This document shows, one piece after another, positions 1 through 6,451 of a stretch of DNA of 47,964 nucleotides. Numbering within the stretch: the first letter of the stretch is position 1; the number at the start of each line of letters is the position of its first letter. A program made the position numbers and the translations under genes. The notes beneath the pieces are model-generated. The model saw only the letters and a program-made list of their open reading frames with translations. It was not told where the DNA came from and did not search any database. Origin of the DNA: Clostridia bacterium (GTDB taxonomy: Bacteria > Bacillota > Clostridia > Oscillospirales > Acutalibacteraceae); contig JAFTSH010000004.1 in NCBI GenBank assembly GCA_017467405.1, positions 1 through 47,964 of the forward strand. The letters run 5' to 3'.

Positions 1-118
<118 letters not shown>

Positions 119-148
119 CAAGCCCTGTATAATCTGCAGGGCAAACAT

Positions 149-224
149 TCCTCCATAGCTCAGTCGGTAGAGCACGCGGCTGTTAACCGCGGTGTCGTTG
201 GTTCGAGTCCAACTGGGGGAGCCA
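149..224 (+). tRNA. tRNA-Asn (GTT)
   Basis: The cloverleaf folds cleanly. The acceptor strand tcctcca pairs with tggggga, the anticodon stem is CGCGG/CCGCG around the loop ctgttaa (anticodon GTT at 182-184), and the T arm is GTTGG/CCAAC around ttcgagt. The CCA end is encoded at 222-224. It sits about 30 nt after the 5S and is probably cotranscribed with the rRNA operon. Confidence 0.96.
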
Positions 225-265
225 GAAAAAGAAAGACACGCTGAAAAGCGTGTCTTTCTTTTTCA
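225..265 (+). terminator. Rho-independent terminator of the rRNA-tRNA unit
   Basis: A perfect A-rich/T-rich stem of about 17 bp (aaaaagaaagacacgct / agcgtgtctttcttttt) with a small loop begins immediately after the tRNA CCA and ends in a T run. This is a textbook strong terminator closing the rRNA operon. Confidence 0.93.
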
Positions 266-268
266 ACT

Positions 269-428
269 AAATCCGTCCTTTCGGACGGGATAAATCCATC
301 TTCGATGGGTGAAATCGCTTCGCGGTGAAATCCGACTTCGTCGGGTTAAGGACGGATTCAATTTCATCTGCAAAGCAGATTTCATCCAAGCAACGCTTGG
401 ATTTCACCGTGCGTTAGCACGATTTCAC
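269..428. repeat. Array of seven short tandem stem-loops
   Basis: About 160 nt consists almost wholly of short perfect hairpins with 3-4 nt loops. The stems are ATCCGTCC/GGACGGgAT, ATCCATC/GATGGGT, ATCGC/GCGGT, ATCCGAC/GTCGGGT, ATCTGC/GCAGAT, ATCCAAGC/GCTTGGAT and CGTGC/GCACG. Linkers of the type gaaat/ttca join them. An outer helix (AATCCGTCCT at 270-279 with AGGACGGATT at 349-358) could close the first four. The arms differ in sequence, so the repetition is structural. It fills the gap between the rRNA terminator and the first accessory promoter module. Function unknown. Confidence 0.7.
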
Positions 429-434
429 TAACTC

Positions 435-483
435 TCGCGCCTACACCGCTTTTATGTTCTAATACACCCAAGGCGGTGATGAT
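435..483 (+). promoter_or_regulatory. Repeated promoter/RBS module, copy 1
   Basis: The unit reads TCGCGC, a 17-nt spacer ending cgcttttatgt, TCTAAT (458-463), then aaggcggtgatgat directly before an ATG at 484. The block ccgcttttatgtt is shared with 3580-3592, and related layouts precede the genes at 3003, 4493, 6452 and 14529. The predicted start site falls at or next to the RBS, giving a leader of about 15 nt. Confidence 0.55.
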
Positions 484-552
484 ATGCTCGCACTTTTCGG
501 AAAAAAGAAAATTGATGCTATCTATGGCTCAAAGGCACATTCCAAAAAGTGA
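484..552 (+). CDS. 22-residue ORF behind a promoter module (possible truncated gene start)
   Basis: The ORF runs ATG to TGA with the product MLALFGKKK...SKK. It has a good RBS (aaggcggtgatgat) and the same promoter module that serves full-length genes elsewhere in the window. The stop codon lies inside the loop of a 12-bp hairpin at 530-564. It may be a real micropeptide, but it may equally be the 5' stub of a gene whose body was deleted, as suggested by two module copies that have no gene at all. No similarity is recognised. Confidence 0.3.
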   Translation: MLALFGKKKIDAIYGSKAHSKK

Positions 553-564
553 AATGTGCCTTTG
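530..564. terminator. 12-bp hairpin between the 22-aa ORF and the collagen gene
   Basis: CAAAGGCACATT (530-541) pairs perfectly with AATGTGCCTTTG (553-564). It lies just downstream of the stop of the minus-strand collagen gene and overlaps the end of the 22-aa ORF. There is no clear T run on either strand, so it is a weak terminator candidate or a convergent-gene barrier. Confidence 0.35.
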
Positions 565-591
565 ACTGAAAATCAGGTTTATCTGAAAAAA

Positions 592-2616
592 TTATCCAAG
601 CTGCGTAATGACGAGATGTGCAGAAACAGGCCGTGTTCCTCCTGCAAGCGGTGTAATAGTTAATGCTGTTGAATTACCTGCAGGGTTTCGAACGGTCAGA
701 ATAGAGTTGATAACAGTAGTTGTTACAATAGCCATGCCCACAATTTGTGAGGCACCGGTTGCTCTGCCGACTACAGTATATGCCAAATCCTCTCCATTCA
801 AGGTCAATATCAATTGACCTGCCTCATCTACACTCACTTCAAACAGAATCTGATAGGTTCCGATCTGTGCCAAATTAAATGAATCCGGTCCGGTTCTGGA
901 AATATCAGGCCCGCTATTAGGACCATCTTGAGGGAAACTGACATCAGTTCCCGGGGCTACCGTTGCCGAATTATCGGGTGGCATCAGTGCATAAAAATCT
1001 GCATAGTTGAGCACACCACCGGCAGGGCCCTGAGGGCCAGGAGCACCGGTTTCACCAGCGGGACCTTGAGGACCTACAGGACCAACTTCACCGGCGAGTC
1101 CTTGGGGACCGATAGGGCCAGTTTCACCTACGGGACCTTGAGGTCCAATAGGACCGGGTTCACCGGCAGGACCCTGAGGACCTACAGGACCGGGTTCGCC
1201 AGCGGGGCCTTGGGGTCCAGTAGCACCGGGTTCACCAGCAGGACCTTGCGGACCAACGGGGCCAGTTTCACCGGCAGGCCCCTGCGGACCAACGGGACCA
1301 GTTTCACCGGCAGGCCCCTGCGGACCAACGGGACCAGTTTCACCGGCAGGACCCTGCGGACCGATAGGACCGGTTTCGCCTGCGGGGCCCTGCGGACCGA
1401 TAGGACCGGTTTCGCCTGCGGGGCCCTGCGGACCAACGGGACCGGTTTCACCGGCGGGACCCCGCGGACCAACGGGACCGGTTTCGCCGGCAGGACCCTG
1501 CGGACCAACGGGGCCGATTTCGCCTGCGGGACCCTGCGGACCAACGGGGCCAGCTTCACCGGCAGGTCCCTGAGGACCAACGGGGCCAGCTTCACCGGCA
1601 GGACCCTGCGGACCAACGGGACCGGTTTCGCCTGCAGGTCCCTGAGGACCAACGGGACCGGCTACACCAGCAGGACCCTGAGGACCTGCGGGACCGATTT
1701 CACCGGCAGGACCCTGCGGACCAACGGGGCCAGCTTCACCGGCAGGTCCCTGAGGACCAACGGGACCGGTTGCACCAACAGGACCTTGGGGACCAACGGG
1801 ACCGGCTTCACCGGCAGGACCCTGCGGACCAACGGGACCGGTTTCACCGGCGGGACCCTGCGGACCAACGGGACCGGTTTCGCCGGCAGGACCCTGCGGA
1901 CCAACGGGGCCGATTTCGCCTGCGGGTCCCTGCGGACCAACGGGACCGGTTGCACCGATAGGACCTTGTGGACCAACGGGACCGGTTTCGCCTGCGGGAC
2001 CCTGAGGACCAACGGGACCGGTTGCGCCTATAGGACCCTGCGGACCGATAGGACCGATTTCACCGGCAGGACCCTGAGGACCTGCGGGACCGGTTGCACC
2101 AACAGGACCTTGGGGACCAACGGGACCGGTTTCGCCTGCGGGTCCCTGAGGACCAGTAGCGCCGGTTTCACCGGCAGGACCCTGCGGACCAACGGGACCA
2201 GTCTCACCGGCAGGTCCCTGAGGACCAACAGGACCGGTTTCACCTGCGGGACCCTGCGGACCGATAGGACCGATTTCACCGGCAGGACCCTGCGGACCAG
2301 TAGCGCCAGTCTCACCGGCAGGTCCCTGAGGACCGGTGGGACCAGTCTCACCGGCAGGGCCTTGGGGACCTATAGGACCCGCTTCACCGGCAGGTCCCGG
2401 TATTCCGGGTACCCCCCTTGGACCAATCGGGCCCTGTGGACCGGGTGGTCCGGGAGGACACTTAAGGCAATAGGTGTCACAAGGGCATTTGCACTCGCAA
2501 GAATCTTTTAGAAAACCACAGTCACAAGAGCTTTTTTCGCCATCACAATCTTTCTGCTGACTATTATTACGATCGCAATTATAAGAGTTGTTATTATAAT
2601 AATTCCATCTGCTCAT
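592..2616 (-). CDS. Large collagen-like (BclA-type) surface or spore-coat protein
   Basis: Start chosen at ATG 2616, which has AAGGAGG 8 nt upstream; the in-frame GTG at 2625 is too close to that RBS. The product is about 674 aa. Residues 1-53 are Asn- and Cys-rich (about nine Cys). Residues about 54-533 are roughly 160 Gly-X-Y triplets, mostly a 12-residue unit [12 protein letters not shown] encoded by 36-bp DNA repeats. The last about 141 residues form a C-terminal globular domain of the type found in BclA-like clostridial collagen-like proteins. Such proteins form trimeric filaments on spores or cells, the C-terminal domain nucleating the trimer. No signal peptide is visible, which fits assembly on a forespore from the mother cell. 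A plus-strand ORF across it is a repeat shadow. Confidence 0.9.
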   Translation of the reverse strand: MSRWNYYNNNSYNCDRNNSQQKDCDGEKSSCDCGFLKDSCECKCPCDTYCLKCPPGPPGPQGPIGPRGVPGIPGPAGEAGPIGPQGPAGETGPTGPQGPAGETGATGPQGPAGEIGPIGPQGPAGETGPVGPQGPAGETGPVGPQGPAGETGATGPQGPAGETGPVGPQGPVGATGPAGPQGPAGEIGPIGPQGPIGATGPVGPQGPAGETGPVGPQGPIGATGPVGPQGPAGEIGPVGPQGPAGETGPVGPQGPAGETGPVGPQGPAGEAGPVGPQGPVGATGPVGPQGPAGEAGPVGPQGPAGEIGPAGPQGPAGVAGPVGPQGPAGETGPVGPQGPAGEAGPVGPQGPAGEAGPVGPQGPAGEIGPVGPQGPAGETGPVGPRGPAGETGPVGPQGPAGETGPIGPQGPAGETGPIGPQGPAGETGPVGPQGPAGETGPVGPQGPAGETGPVGPQGPAGEPGATGPQGPAGEPGPVGPQGPAGEPGPIGPQGPVGETGPIGPQGLAGEVGPVGPQGPAGETGAPGPQGPAGGVLNYADFYALMPPDNSATVAPGTDVSFPQDGPNSGPDISRTGPDSFNLAQIGTYQILFEVSVDEAGQLILTLNGEDLAYTVVGRATGASQIVGMAIVTTTVINSILTVRNPAGNSTALTITPLAGGTRPVSAHLVITQLG

Positions 2617-2635
2617 TTCATTCACCTCCTTAATG

Positions 2636-2644
2636 TATAATATG
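2636..2644 (-). promoter_or_regulatory. Possible sporulation-type -10 element for the collagen gene
   Basis: On the minus strand CATATTATA stands a short distance upstream of the RBS and matches the mother-cell sigma-K -10 pattern CATANNNTA. An AC-containing -35-like site lies about 15 nt further upstream. No sigma-A promoter of similar quality is seen there. Timing by a sporulation sigma factor would fit an exosporium-like collagen, but this is inference from one short motif. Confidence 0.35.
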
Positions 2645-2851
2645 CTATGCTGTAATTTCGTGGCACTTAATATGATTTTTAATAATCACGAGCTTGCCAT
2701 ACGGTGCACGAAAGAAGAGCGAAATACGGTGCTGCAGAAAATAGGAAAGTCTTGCTTTCATACGTAGGAAACAACTCCTTCGGTTATGGGCTTTTTAGCA
2801 GTTTTTTTGTACTGCCGTTATAAATTTTAAGGCCACTTTCTGCTTTTTACA
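2645..2851. other. Intergenic stretch without a recognisable gene
   Basis: This AT-rich region lies between the collagen promoter and an orphan promoter module. It holds only short frames and a small T-rich hairpin (gcagt...actgc near 2799-2818). I see no RNA gene or coding remnant that I can name. Confidence 0.5.
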
Positions 2852-2879
2852 TTGCGGAAAGTTGTTTTTATGGTACAAT
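2852..2879 (+). promoter_or_regulatory. Promoter module without a gene
   Basis: TTGCGG, a 16-nt spacer ending ttttatgg, and TACAAT resemble the module at 2955 (TTGCGG-17-TATAAT). No ORF follows, and a terminator comes 13 nt later. This looks like a promoter whose gene has been lost, or a very short untranslated transcript. Confidence 0.4.
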
Positions 2880-2891
2880 CGATAAACAGAC

Positions 2892-2926
2892 AAAAATCCC
2901 GTTCACGTAAGTGGGCGGGATTTTTG
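2892..2926 (+). terminator. Rho-independent terminator
   Basis: A 15-bp stem, AAAAATCCCGTTCAC with GTGGGCGGGATTTTT including two G-U pairs, encloses a 4-nt loop and ends in a T run. It sits between the orphan promoter (2852) and the next promoter module (2955). It resembles the terminator at 6372, which also begins aaaaatcccg. Confidence 0.8.
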
Positions 2927-2954
2927 GAAAGCAAGAGGTAACGGTGAAGAGGTA

Positions 2955-2998
2955 TTGCGGCTTCACTGCTTTTATGCTATAATAGCACAAGGTGATGT
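2955..2998 (+). promoter_or_regulatory. Promoter/RBS module for the CrtO-like gene
   Basis: TTGCGG (2955-2960), a 17-nt spacer ending cttttatgc, and TATAAT (2978-2983) form a good extended promoter. The RBS aaggtgat (2989-2996) follows at once. The predicted transcript starts at about 2990, practically at the RBS, giving a very short leader. Confidence 0.65.
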
Positions 2999-3002
2999 TA
3001 AC

Positions 3003-3539
3003 TTGGCAAAGGGTATGAAAATAATTGCGTGGTTATCTGTTTTAGTGACCATTGTCTTTTTGATCATTTATCAAATAAAAGCGCTTGAAATTTTTTTCAC
3101 GATTGTTATTACTGCAGGAACCGTGTCGTATCATTTTTGGATGCGTATTTTTGTTGGCGGCGTGTATAATTTGGTGCTGAACAATAAAGTAGATTATAAT
3201 AAAAAATGGTTTAGAGTAGGAGCAACTGAACAAAAGCTATACAAAATTATTAAGGTTAAGAAATGGAAAAGGTATTTTCCTACTTATGATACGAATGTTT
3301 TTGATAAAAATCAACACTCTTGGCACGAGATAGCAGGGGCAACGTGCCAGTCGGAATTGGTGCATGAAACGATTGCCATACTAAGCTTTTTGCCGATTGT
3401 AGCTTCGATGTGGTTTGGGGCAATGCTTGTTTTTGTTTTAACCTCCATCTTTTCTGCTTTGTTTGATTTGACGTTTGTGATAATTCAACGATATAACAGG
3501 CCAAGAGTTTTGCAAACGTTAAGTCGTCCACACTCGTAA
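3003..3539 (+). CDS. CrtO-like membrane protein (putative acyltransferase family)
   Basis: The start is taken as TTG 3003, because AAGGTGAT lies at the right distance and the in-frame ATG 3015 has no usable RBS. The product is about 178 aa. There are hydrophobic segments near the N-terminus (two) and the C-terminus (two). Between them is a polar stretch with KKWKRYFPTYD, then SELVHETIAILSFLP and a terminal IQRYNRPR. These short motifs match the glycosyl-diaponeurosporenoate acyltransferase (CrtO) family as I remember it. The staphylococcal member esterifies a carotenoid glycoside, but there are no carotenoid genes here, so the substrate is unknown. AT-rich composition and its own promoter set it apart as an accessory gene. 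Confidence 0.6.
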   Translation: MAKGMKIIAWLSVLVTIVFLIIYQIKALEIFFTIVITAGTVSYHFWMRIFVGGVYNLVLNNKVDYNKKWFRVGATEQKLYKIIKVKKWKRYFPTYDTNVFDKNQHSWHEIAGATCQSELVHETIAILSFLPIVASMWFGAMLVFVLTSIFSALFDLTFVIIQRYNRPRVLQTLSRPHS

Positions 3540-3568
3540 CTCGGTTTTCAGGCATATTTCATTACGCC

Positions 3569-3610
3569 TTGCGCCTCCGCCGCTTTTATGTTATGGTTGA
3601 GGTACAATAG
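3569..3610 (+). promoter_or_regulatory. Degenerate promoter module without a gene
   Basis: TTGCGC, a 17-nt spacer ending ccgcttttatgt, and TATGGT closely match module copy 1 at 435-463, including gcgcct and ccgcttttatgtt. No ORF follows; instead comes a hairpin at 3623-3661. It is probably a relic left by loss of the downstream gene. Confidence 0.4.
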
Positions 3611-3622
3611 GGACAAATACCA

Positions 3623-3661
3623 CCTTGCCTCGCTTATTTCATCACAATAAGCAGGGCAAGG
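3623..3661. repeat. Inverted repeat / hairpin
   Basis: CCTTGCCTCGCTTATT pairs with AATAAGCAGGGCAAGG around a short loop, with one or two mismatches. It may terminate the relic transcript from 3569, although the downstream T run is poor. Confidence 0.5.
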
Positions 3662-3672
3662 CAGGAATAACT

Positions 3673-3746
3673 GTCATACCACACTTTAATATATCCTTGT
3701 AATATGGTATGATTTCTTATGTAGAAGTATGATTTTTGTCATACTT
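3673..3746 (+). promoter_or_regulatory. Promoter region with four TCATAC/GTATGA sites
   Basis: GTCATACCA (3673) and TGGTATGAT (3705) form an inverted pair. AAGTATGA (3725) and TCATACTT (3739) form a second pair around 6 nt. A possible promoter, TTTAAT (3685) - 17 nt - TATGAT (3708), lies inside the first pair. The arrangement suggests operators for a dimeric regulator controlling the YdcF-like gene at 3785. No regulator gene is adjacent. Confidence 0.45.
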
Positions 3747-3784
3747 AAAAACAGTCGTTAATAATTCATTCAAGGTGAAATATT

Positions 3785-4381
3785 ATGAACCGTATTATTA
3801 CAGATATATCGAATTACATATTTGTTTCTGACGAACCTGAAAAGGTTGATGCTATTTTTTTGCCCGGTGGTTCTCATCCCGAACAACCGGAATATGCTGC
3901 CGAACTGTATCATAAGGGATATGCAAAATGGCTTATTCCATCGGGCGGAGTAAGTGTAAAGCGTAATAAATGGCCCGGGGTTCGTTCCAAAGTTGATATA
4001 TATAATGGTAATTACTCAACCGATTGTGAATTTTTTACGGATGTGTTTATAAAAAACGGTGTTCCGTTGAACGCAATAATAGGTGAGGATAAATCAGGGC
4101 ATACAAGGGACAATGCTTTTTTGTCAAGAAAAGTTGCTGATGAAAAAGGAATAGATATTAAAACGGCGTTAATCGTATGTAAAGCGTTTCACGCTCGTAG
4201 ATGTTTAATGCTGTATCAAATGGCTTTCCCCAATGTTGAAATAAAAGTTTGCCCTGTGCATTGTTATAATATAACAAAAGATAATTGGTATAAGAGTGAG
4301 CAAGGGGTAAATCGTGTGCTGGGCGAACTTGCTCGATGTGGCAATCAATTTGTGAATGATATCAAGGAATATTTGAGATAG
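3785..4381 (+). CDS. YdcF/DUF218 family protein
   Basis: The 198-aa product starts at an ATG preceded by caaggtgaaa. Residues about 20-60 read VDAIFLPGGS...GYAKWLIPSGG, the Rossmann-like entry strand and Gly-rich loop of DUF218. Further on, SGHTRDNAFLSRKV and ALIVCKAFHARRC match the conserved T-x-x-N and F-H-x-x-R motifs of the family. It is soluble with no membrane segment, unlike long SanA/ElyC members. E. coli YdcF binds S-adenosylmethionine, but the physiological role of the family is unsettled. It stands alone, with its own operator-like upstream region (3673-3746). Confidence 0.8.
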   Translation: MNRIITDISNYIFVSDEPEKVDAIFLPGGSHPEQPEYAAELYHKGYAKWLIPSGGVSVKRNKWPGVRSKVDIYNGNYSTDCEFFTDVFIKNGVPLNAIIGEDKSGHTRDNAFLSRKVADEKGIDIKTALIVCKAFHARRCLMLYQMAFPNVEIKVCPVHCYNITKDNWYKSEQGVNRVLGELARCGNQFVNDIKEYLR

Positions 4382-4387
4382 CGTTAT

Positions 4388-4434
4388 CTCTCCCTCAGTC
4401 AGCTTCGCTGACAGCTCCCTCGTCAGAGGGAGCC
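4388..4434. repeat. Small palindromic repeat (ctccctcag...gagggagcc type)
   Basis: Two nested hairpins, GTCAGC-ttc-GCTGAC (4399-4413) and GCTCCCTC-gtca-GAGGGAGC (4415-4433), form a 47-nt element. The pattern ctccctcag...cagctccctc...gagggagcc recurs, in my knowledge, as an abundant intergenic element in gut Clostridia such as Faecalibacterium. It is probably a miniature mobile or REP-like unit. It follows the stop codon of the YdcF gene. Confidence 0.65.
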
Positions 4435-4443
4435 AAGGGCGAT

Positions 4444-4488
4444 TTGTCCCTGATTTGACACAAGCATACAATGAACACAAGGCGGTGA
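4444..4488 (+). promoter_or_regulatory. Promoter/RBS module for the TPR-like gene
   Basis: TTGTCC (4444-4449), 17 nt, and TACAAT (4467-4472) precede cacaaggcggtgaagat and the ATG at 4493. The layout matches the other module copies, with the RBS directly after the predicted start point. Confidence 0.6.
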
Positions 4489-4492
4489 AGAT

Positions 4493-5296
4493 ATGTTCTT
4501 AACAAAAAAGAGTTTTAGAAAAATATTGATTATGGCAATGTGCTATTTTATTTTAGGAAGTATTTGTATTACGTTTGCAATACTTTTTACTAACGTGGGT
4601 ATTGATAGTACGTTCCTTTTTGCTTTAGGTGTGATTGTTTATGTGCTTAATATCCTTATAATATTTTGGGGAGGGTATGCTGAAGGCAAGGGGAAGTTAA
4701 TAAATCTTGGCAATAAACTTGTCCGCAACGAATTAAAACCTGCTGAATTTATAAAACACTATGAACTTTTAAAAAATTCAGACGACCTAATCATCAAGAA
4801 ACCGGACATAGATGTTTTGCAATTAGTTGCGATTGCATATGATTCGTTGGATGATAGAGAAAAGGCACTTGCAACAGTTGATGAAATGAGCGTAGTTGCA
4901 AGTCATAAAAGGAAAGCGTTTGCCAATCTCTTCAAAGCCTCTCTTTTGTTTTCGTATGATAAAAAGGAAGATGCAGAAGTGATTTTTAATGAAATGCAAA
5001 AACAGAAACTGGATATTATATCTGTGGGTTTAGTTGATGCCATCTTAAAAAGCGATCGTGCAATGGCAATAGGTGACTATAAAACGGTTGAAACATATAA
5101 TCTGAAAATGCTTGAACGTTCTTTCCCGAAACTTGATAATCTCGGTAAACTTGTTGTTCATTATAAATTAGGTGAGGTTTATGAAAAACTAGAAGAAAAC
5201 AGCAAAGCGATTACGTATTATCAATATTGTGCAAATTTTGGTGGAGAAACGGCAATAAAAACATCTGCCGTTGAAAAACTACAACATATGAATTAA
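4493..5296 (+). CDS. Membrane-anchored protein with TPR-like helical domain
   Basis: The 267-aa product has two N-terminal transmembrane helices (about residues 9-31 and 40-61). A soluble all-helical part follows, containing YDSLDDREKALATVDEM and YKLGEVYEKLEENSKAITYY, which read like tetratricopeptide repeats. TPR domains bind proteins, so a scaffold role at the inner face of the membrane is plausible, but no specific function can be assigned. It is AT-rich, monocistronic, and bounded by its own promoter module and by the terminator at 5343. Confidence 0.7.
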   Translation: MFLTKKSFRKILIMAMCYFILGSICITFAILFTNVGIDSTFLFALGVIVYVLNILIIFWGGYAEGKGKLINLGNKLVRNELKPAEFIKHYELLKNSDDLIIKKPDIDVLQLVAIAYDSLDDREKALATVDEMSVVASHKRKAFANLFKASLLFSYDKKEDAEVIFNEMQKQKLDIISVGLVDAILKSDRAMAIGDYKTVETYNLKMLERSFPKLDNLGKLVVHYKLGEVYEKLEENSKAITYYQYCANFGGETAIKTSAVEKLQHMN

Positions 5297-5342
5297 AGAA
5301 AAACAGGTTTTAGACCGGTTGTATTTTGAGTGCTGATCCTAG

Positions 5343-5374
5343 AAAAACTCTTGTTCTTTTGAACGAGAGTTTTT
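5343..5374 (+). terminator. Rho-independent terminator
   Basis: A 14-bp stem, AAAAACTCTTGTTC with GAACGAGAGTTTTT, has a 4-nt loop (tttt) and ends in T residues. It closes the TPR-like gene. Confidence 0.88.
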
Positions 5375-5377
5375 AGT

Positions 5378-5432
5378 TATATTCGCCTGCGGCGAGTGAT
5401 ATCGCTTTCAACCTGAGGTTGAAAAATATCAA
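5378..5432. repeat. Second short stem-loop array
   Basis: TCGCC-tgc-GGCGA (5383-5395) and TTTCAACC-tga-GGTTGAAA (5406-5424) are two perfect stems with 3-nt loops. They are enclosed by TGATATC and ATATCA. The design resembles the array at 269-428. It directly abuts the 5' break of the regulator remnant at 5448, so it may mark the deletion or insertion point. Confidence 0.55.
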
Positions 5433-5447
5433 CTTTTCTTTTATTGT

Positions 5448-5684
5448 GTGCATGTAAGTATTGATGATCTTCTTGGTGTAGGAAAAATTGAAAAAGAAAA
5501 GAAGATTCAAGAATACAGAGAAAAAAGCACCGAGTTTGCTCACTTGGGGAAGAATGTCGAAAGAATTGCGTTATGGCGTGAAGCAAAAAAAGAATTTCCC
5601 AATGACTTATCCGTTCTGTATGGTTTGATGTATGCGTTACAAGCAGAAAGTAGAGAGAAAAACGCGGATGAAATTATTGAATGA
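5448..5684 (+). pseudogene. Truncated XRE/Cro-type regulator remnant
   Basis: The open frame of 78 codons begins VSIDDLLGVGKIEKEKKIQEY, the segment that follows the helix-turn-helix in many XRE-family regulators (usual context: LA..F.VSIDELLG). It is followed by WREAKKEFPNDLSVLYGLMYAL, a TPR-like stretch also typical of these proteins. The helix-turn-helix itself is absent, there is no RBS, and an upstream in-frame stop lies at 5397 inside the stem-loop array. The C-terminus also stops early. I read it as a decaying fragment, not an expressed gene. Confidence 0.65.
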
Positions 5685-5803
5685 CTTGGTTTTTGTGTCC
5701 GCAGAGCAAAGCGTCGTTTAGCGTTAAAGCGGGCACGATACTGCAACGTCAGGAACCGACGGGCGAGGTCTCGCATATACTGAACAAAAAAGCGAGGTGT
5801 CTT

Positions 5804-6310
5804 ATGAATCGAAATGCCCGTTTCATTCATCCTGAAACTCTATGGCGTACACGCCCGCAAGCCTGGGCAAGCGTAAGGGGCAGTGCTCTCTACCCAAATC
5901 TGTTTGGAACAGTTCGTTTCTATGAGCATCTTTACGGTGTTGTGGTGGTCACCGAGATGGAAGGATTGCCAAATCCCGAAAACGTATGCTCCTCTCCCGT
6001 TTTTGCCTTTCATATCCATCAGGGCGGCTCCTGTACGGGAGACGAGGCAGATCCCTTTGCAGATTCGGGAATGCATTATAATCCGCAAAACTGTCCGCAC
6101 CCTTATCACGCAGGAGATATGCCGCCTCTCTTCGGGGTGAACGGATACGCTTTCAGTGCCTTCCTGACGGATCGGTTTACCTTGAGTGAGATTATTGGCA
6201 AAACTGTTGTTTTGCACGTTTCCTTCGACGACTTTTCCACGCAACCGTCGGGAAATGCGGGGGCAAAAATTGCCTGTGGTAAAATTGTGAGACGAATCAC
6301 TCGATGCTGA
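5804..6310 (+). CDS. Cu/Zn superoxide dismutase family protein
   Basis: ATG 5804 is chosen because gcgaggtg lies upstream; the open frame extends to 5681 without another signal. The 168-aa product contains FAFHIHQGGSC (copper ligands H70, H72; C77), then GMHYNP (bridging H91), H99, H102 and D105 (zinc), H138 in VVLHVSFDD (copper) and GNAGAKIACG (C158). All metal ligands and both disulfide cysteines are present. The usual active-site Arg of GNAG-x-R is Lys here (K155). The zinc loop between the second and third zinc ligands is shortened. No signal peptide is seen, so it would be cytoplasmic, unlike most bacterial SodC. It would dismutate superoxide if loaded with copper and zinc. Confidence 0.85.
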   Translation: MNRNARFIHPETLWRTRPQAWASVRGSALYPNLFGTVRFYEHLYGVVVVTEMEGLPNPENVCSSPVFAFHIHQGGSCTGDEADPFADSGMHYNPQNCPHPYHAGDMPPLFGVNGYAFSAFLTDRFTLSEIIGKTVVLHVSFDDFSTQPSGNAGAKIACGKIVRRITRC

Positions 6311-6371
6311 TTGTGCGCACACAAACAACTCACTTGCTGTGTTTTGAACGGTTCAAGACTGTAGGTGAATT

Positions 6372-6410
6372 AAAAATCCCGAACGTATAAGCGTTCGGGA
6401 CTTTACTTTT
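6372..6410 (+). terminator. Rho-independent terminator
   Basis: TCCCGAACG (6377-6385) pairs with CGTTCGGGA (6392-6400), flanked by an A run and by ctttactttt. It closes the SOD-like gene. Its T-rich tail overlaps the -35 region of the next promoter. Confidence 0.8.
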
Positions 6411-6446
6411 TCAGCGCTTCTATGCTATACTGAACCAAACGAGGTG
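6402..6446 (+). promoter_or_regulatory. Promoter/RBS module for the gene at 6452
   Basis: TTTACT (6402-6407), about 18 nt containing gcgcttctatgc, and TATACT (6426-6431) are followed by aacgaggtgatgat and the ATG at 6452. It is the same short-leader module as at 435, 2955, 4444 and 14480. Confidence 0.6.
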
Positions 6447-6451
6447 ATGAT

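Noticed and set aside
269-428. Hairpin array considered as a CRISPR array or a group of tRNA-like genes
   Set aside because: The hairpin arms all differ, there is no repeat-spacer periodicity, and no cloverleaf can be drawn.
1020-2460. 36-bp repeats considered as a CRISPR array
   Set aside because: The units are contiguous coding repeats with no spacers between them, and they translate into collagen triplets.
928-2511. 527-codon plus-strand open frame across the collagen gene
   Set aside because: It is the complement of the Gly-X-Y repeats. The low-stop codon pattern of the repeat keeps the opposite strand open, and there is no RBS or promoter.
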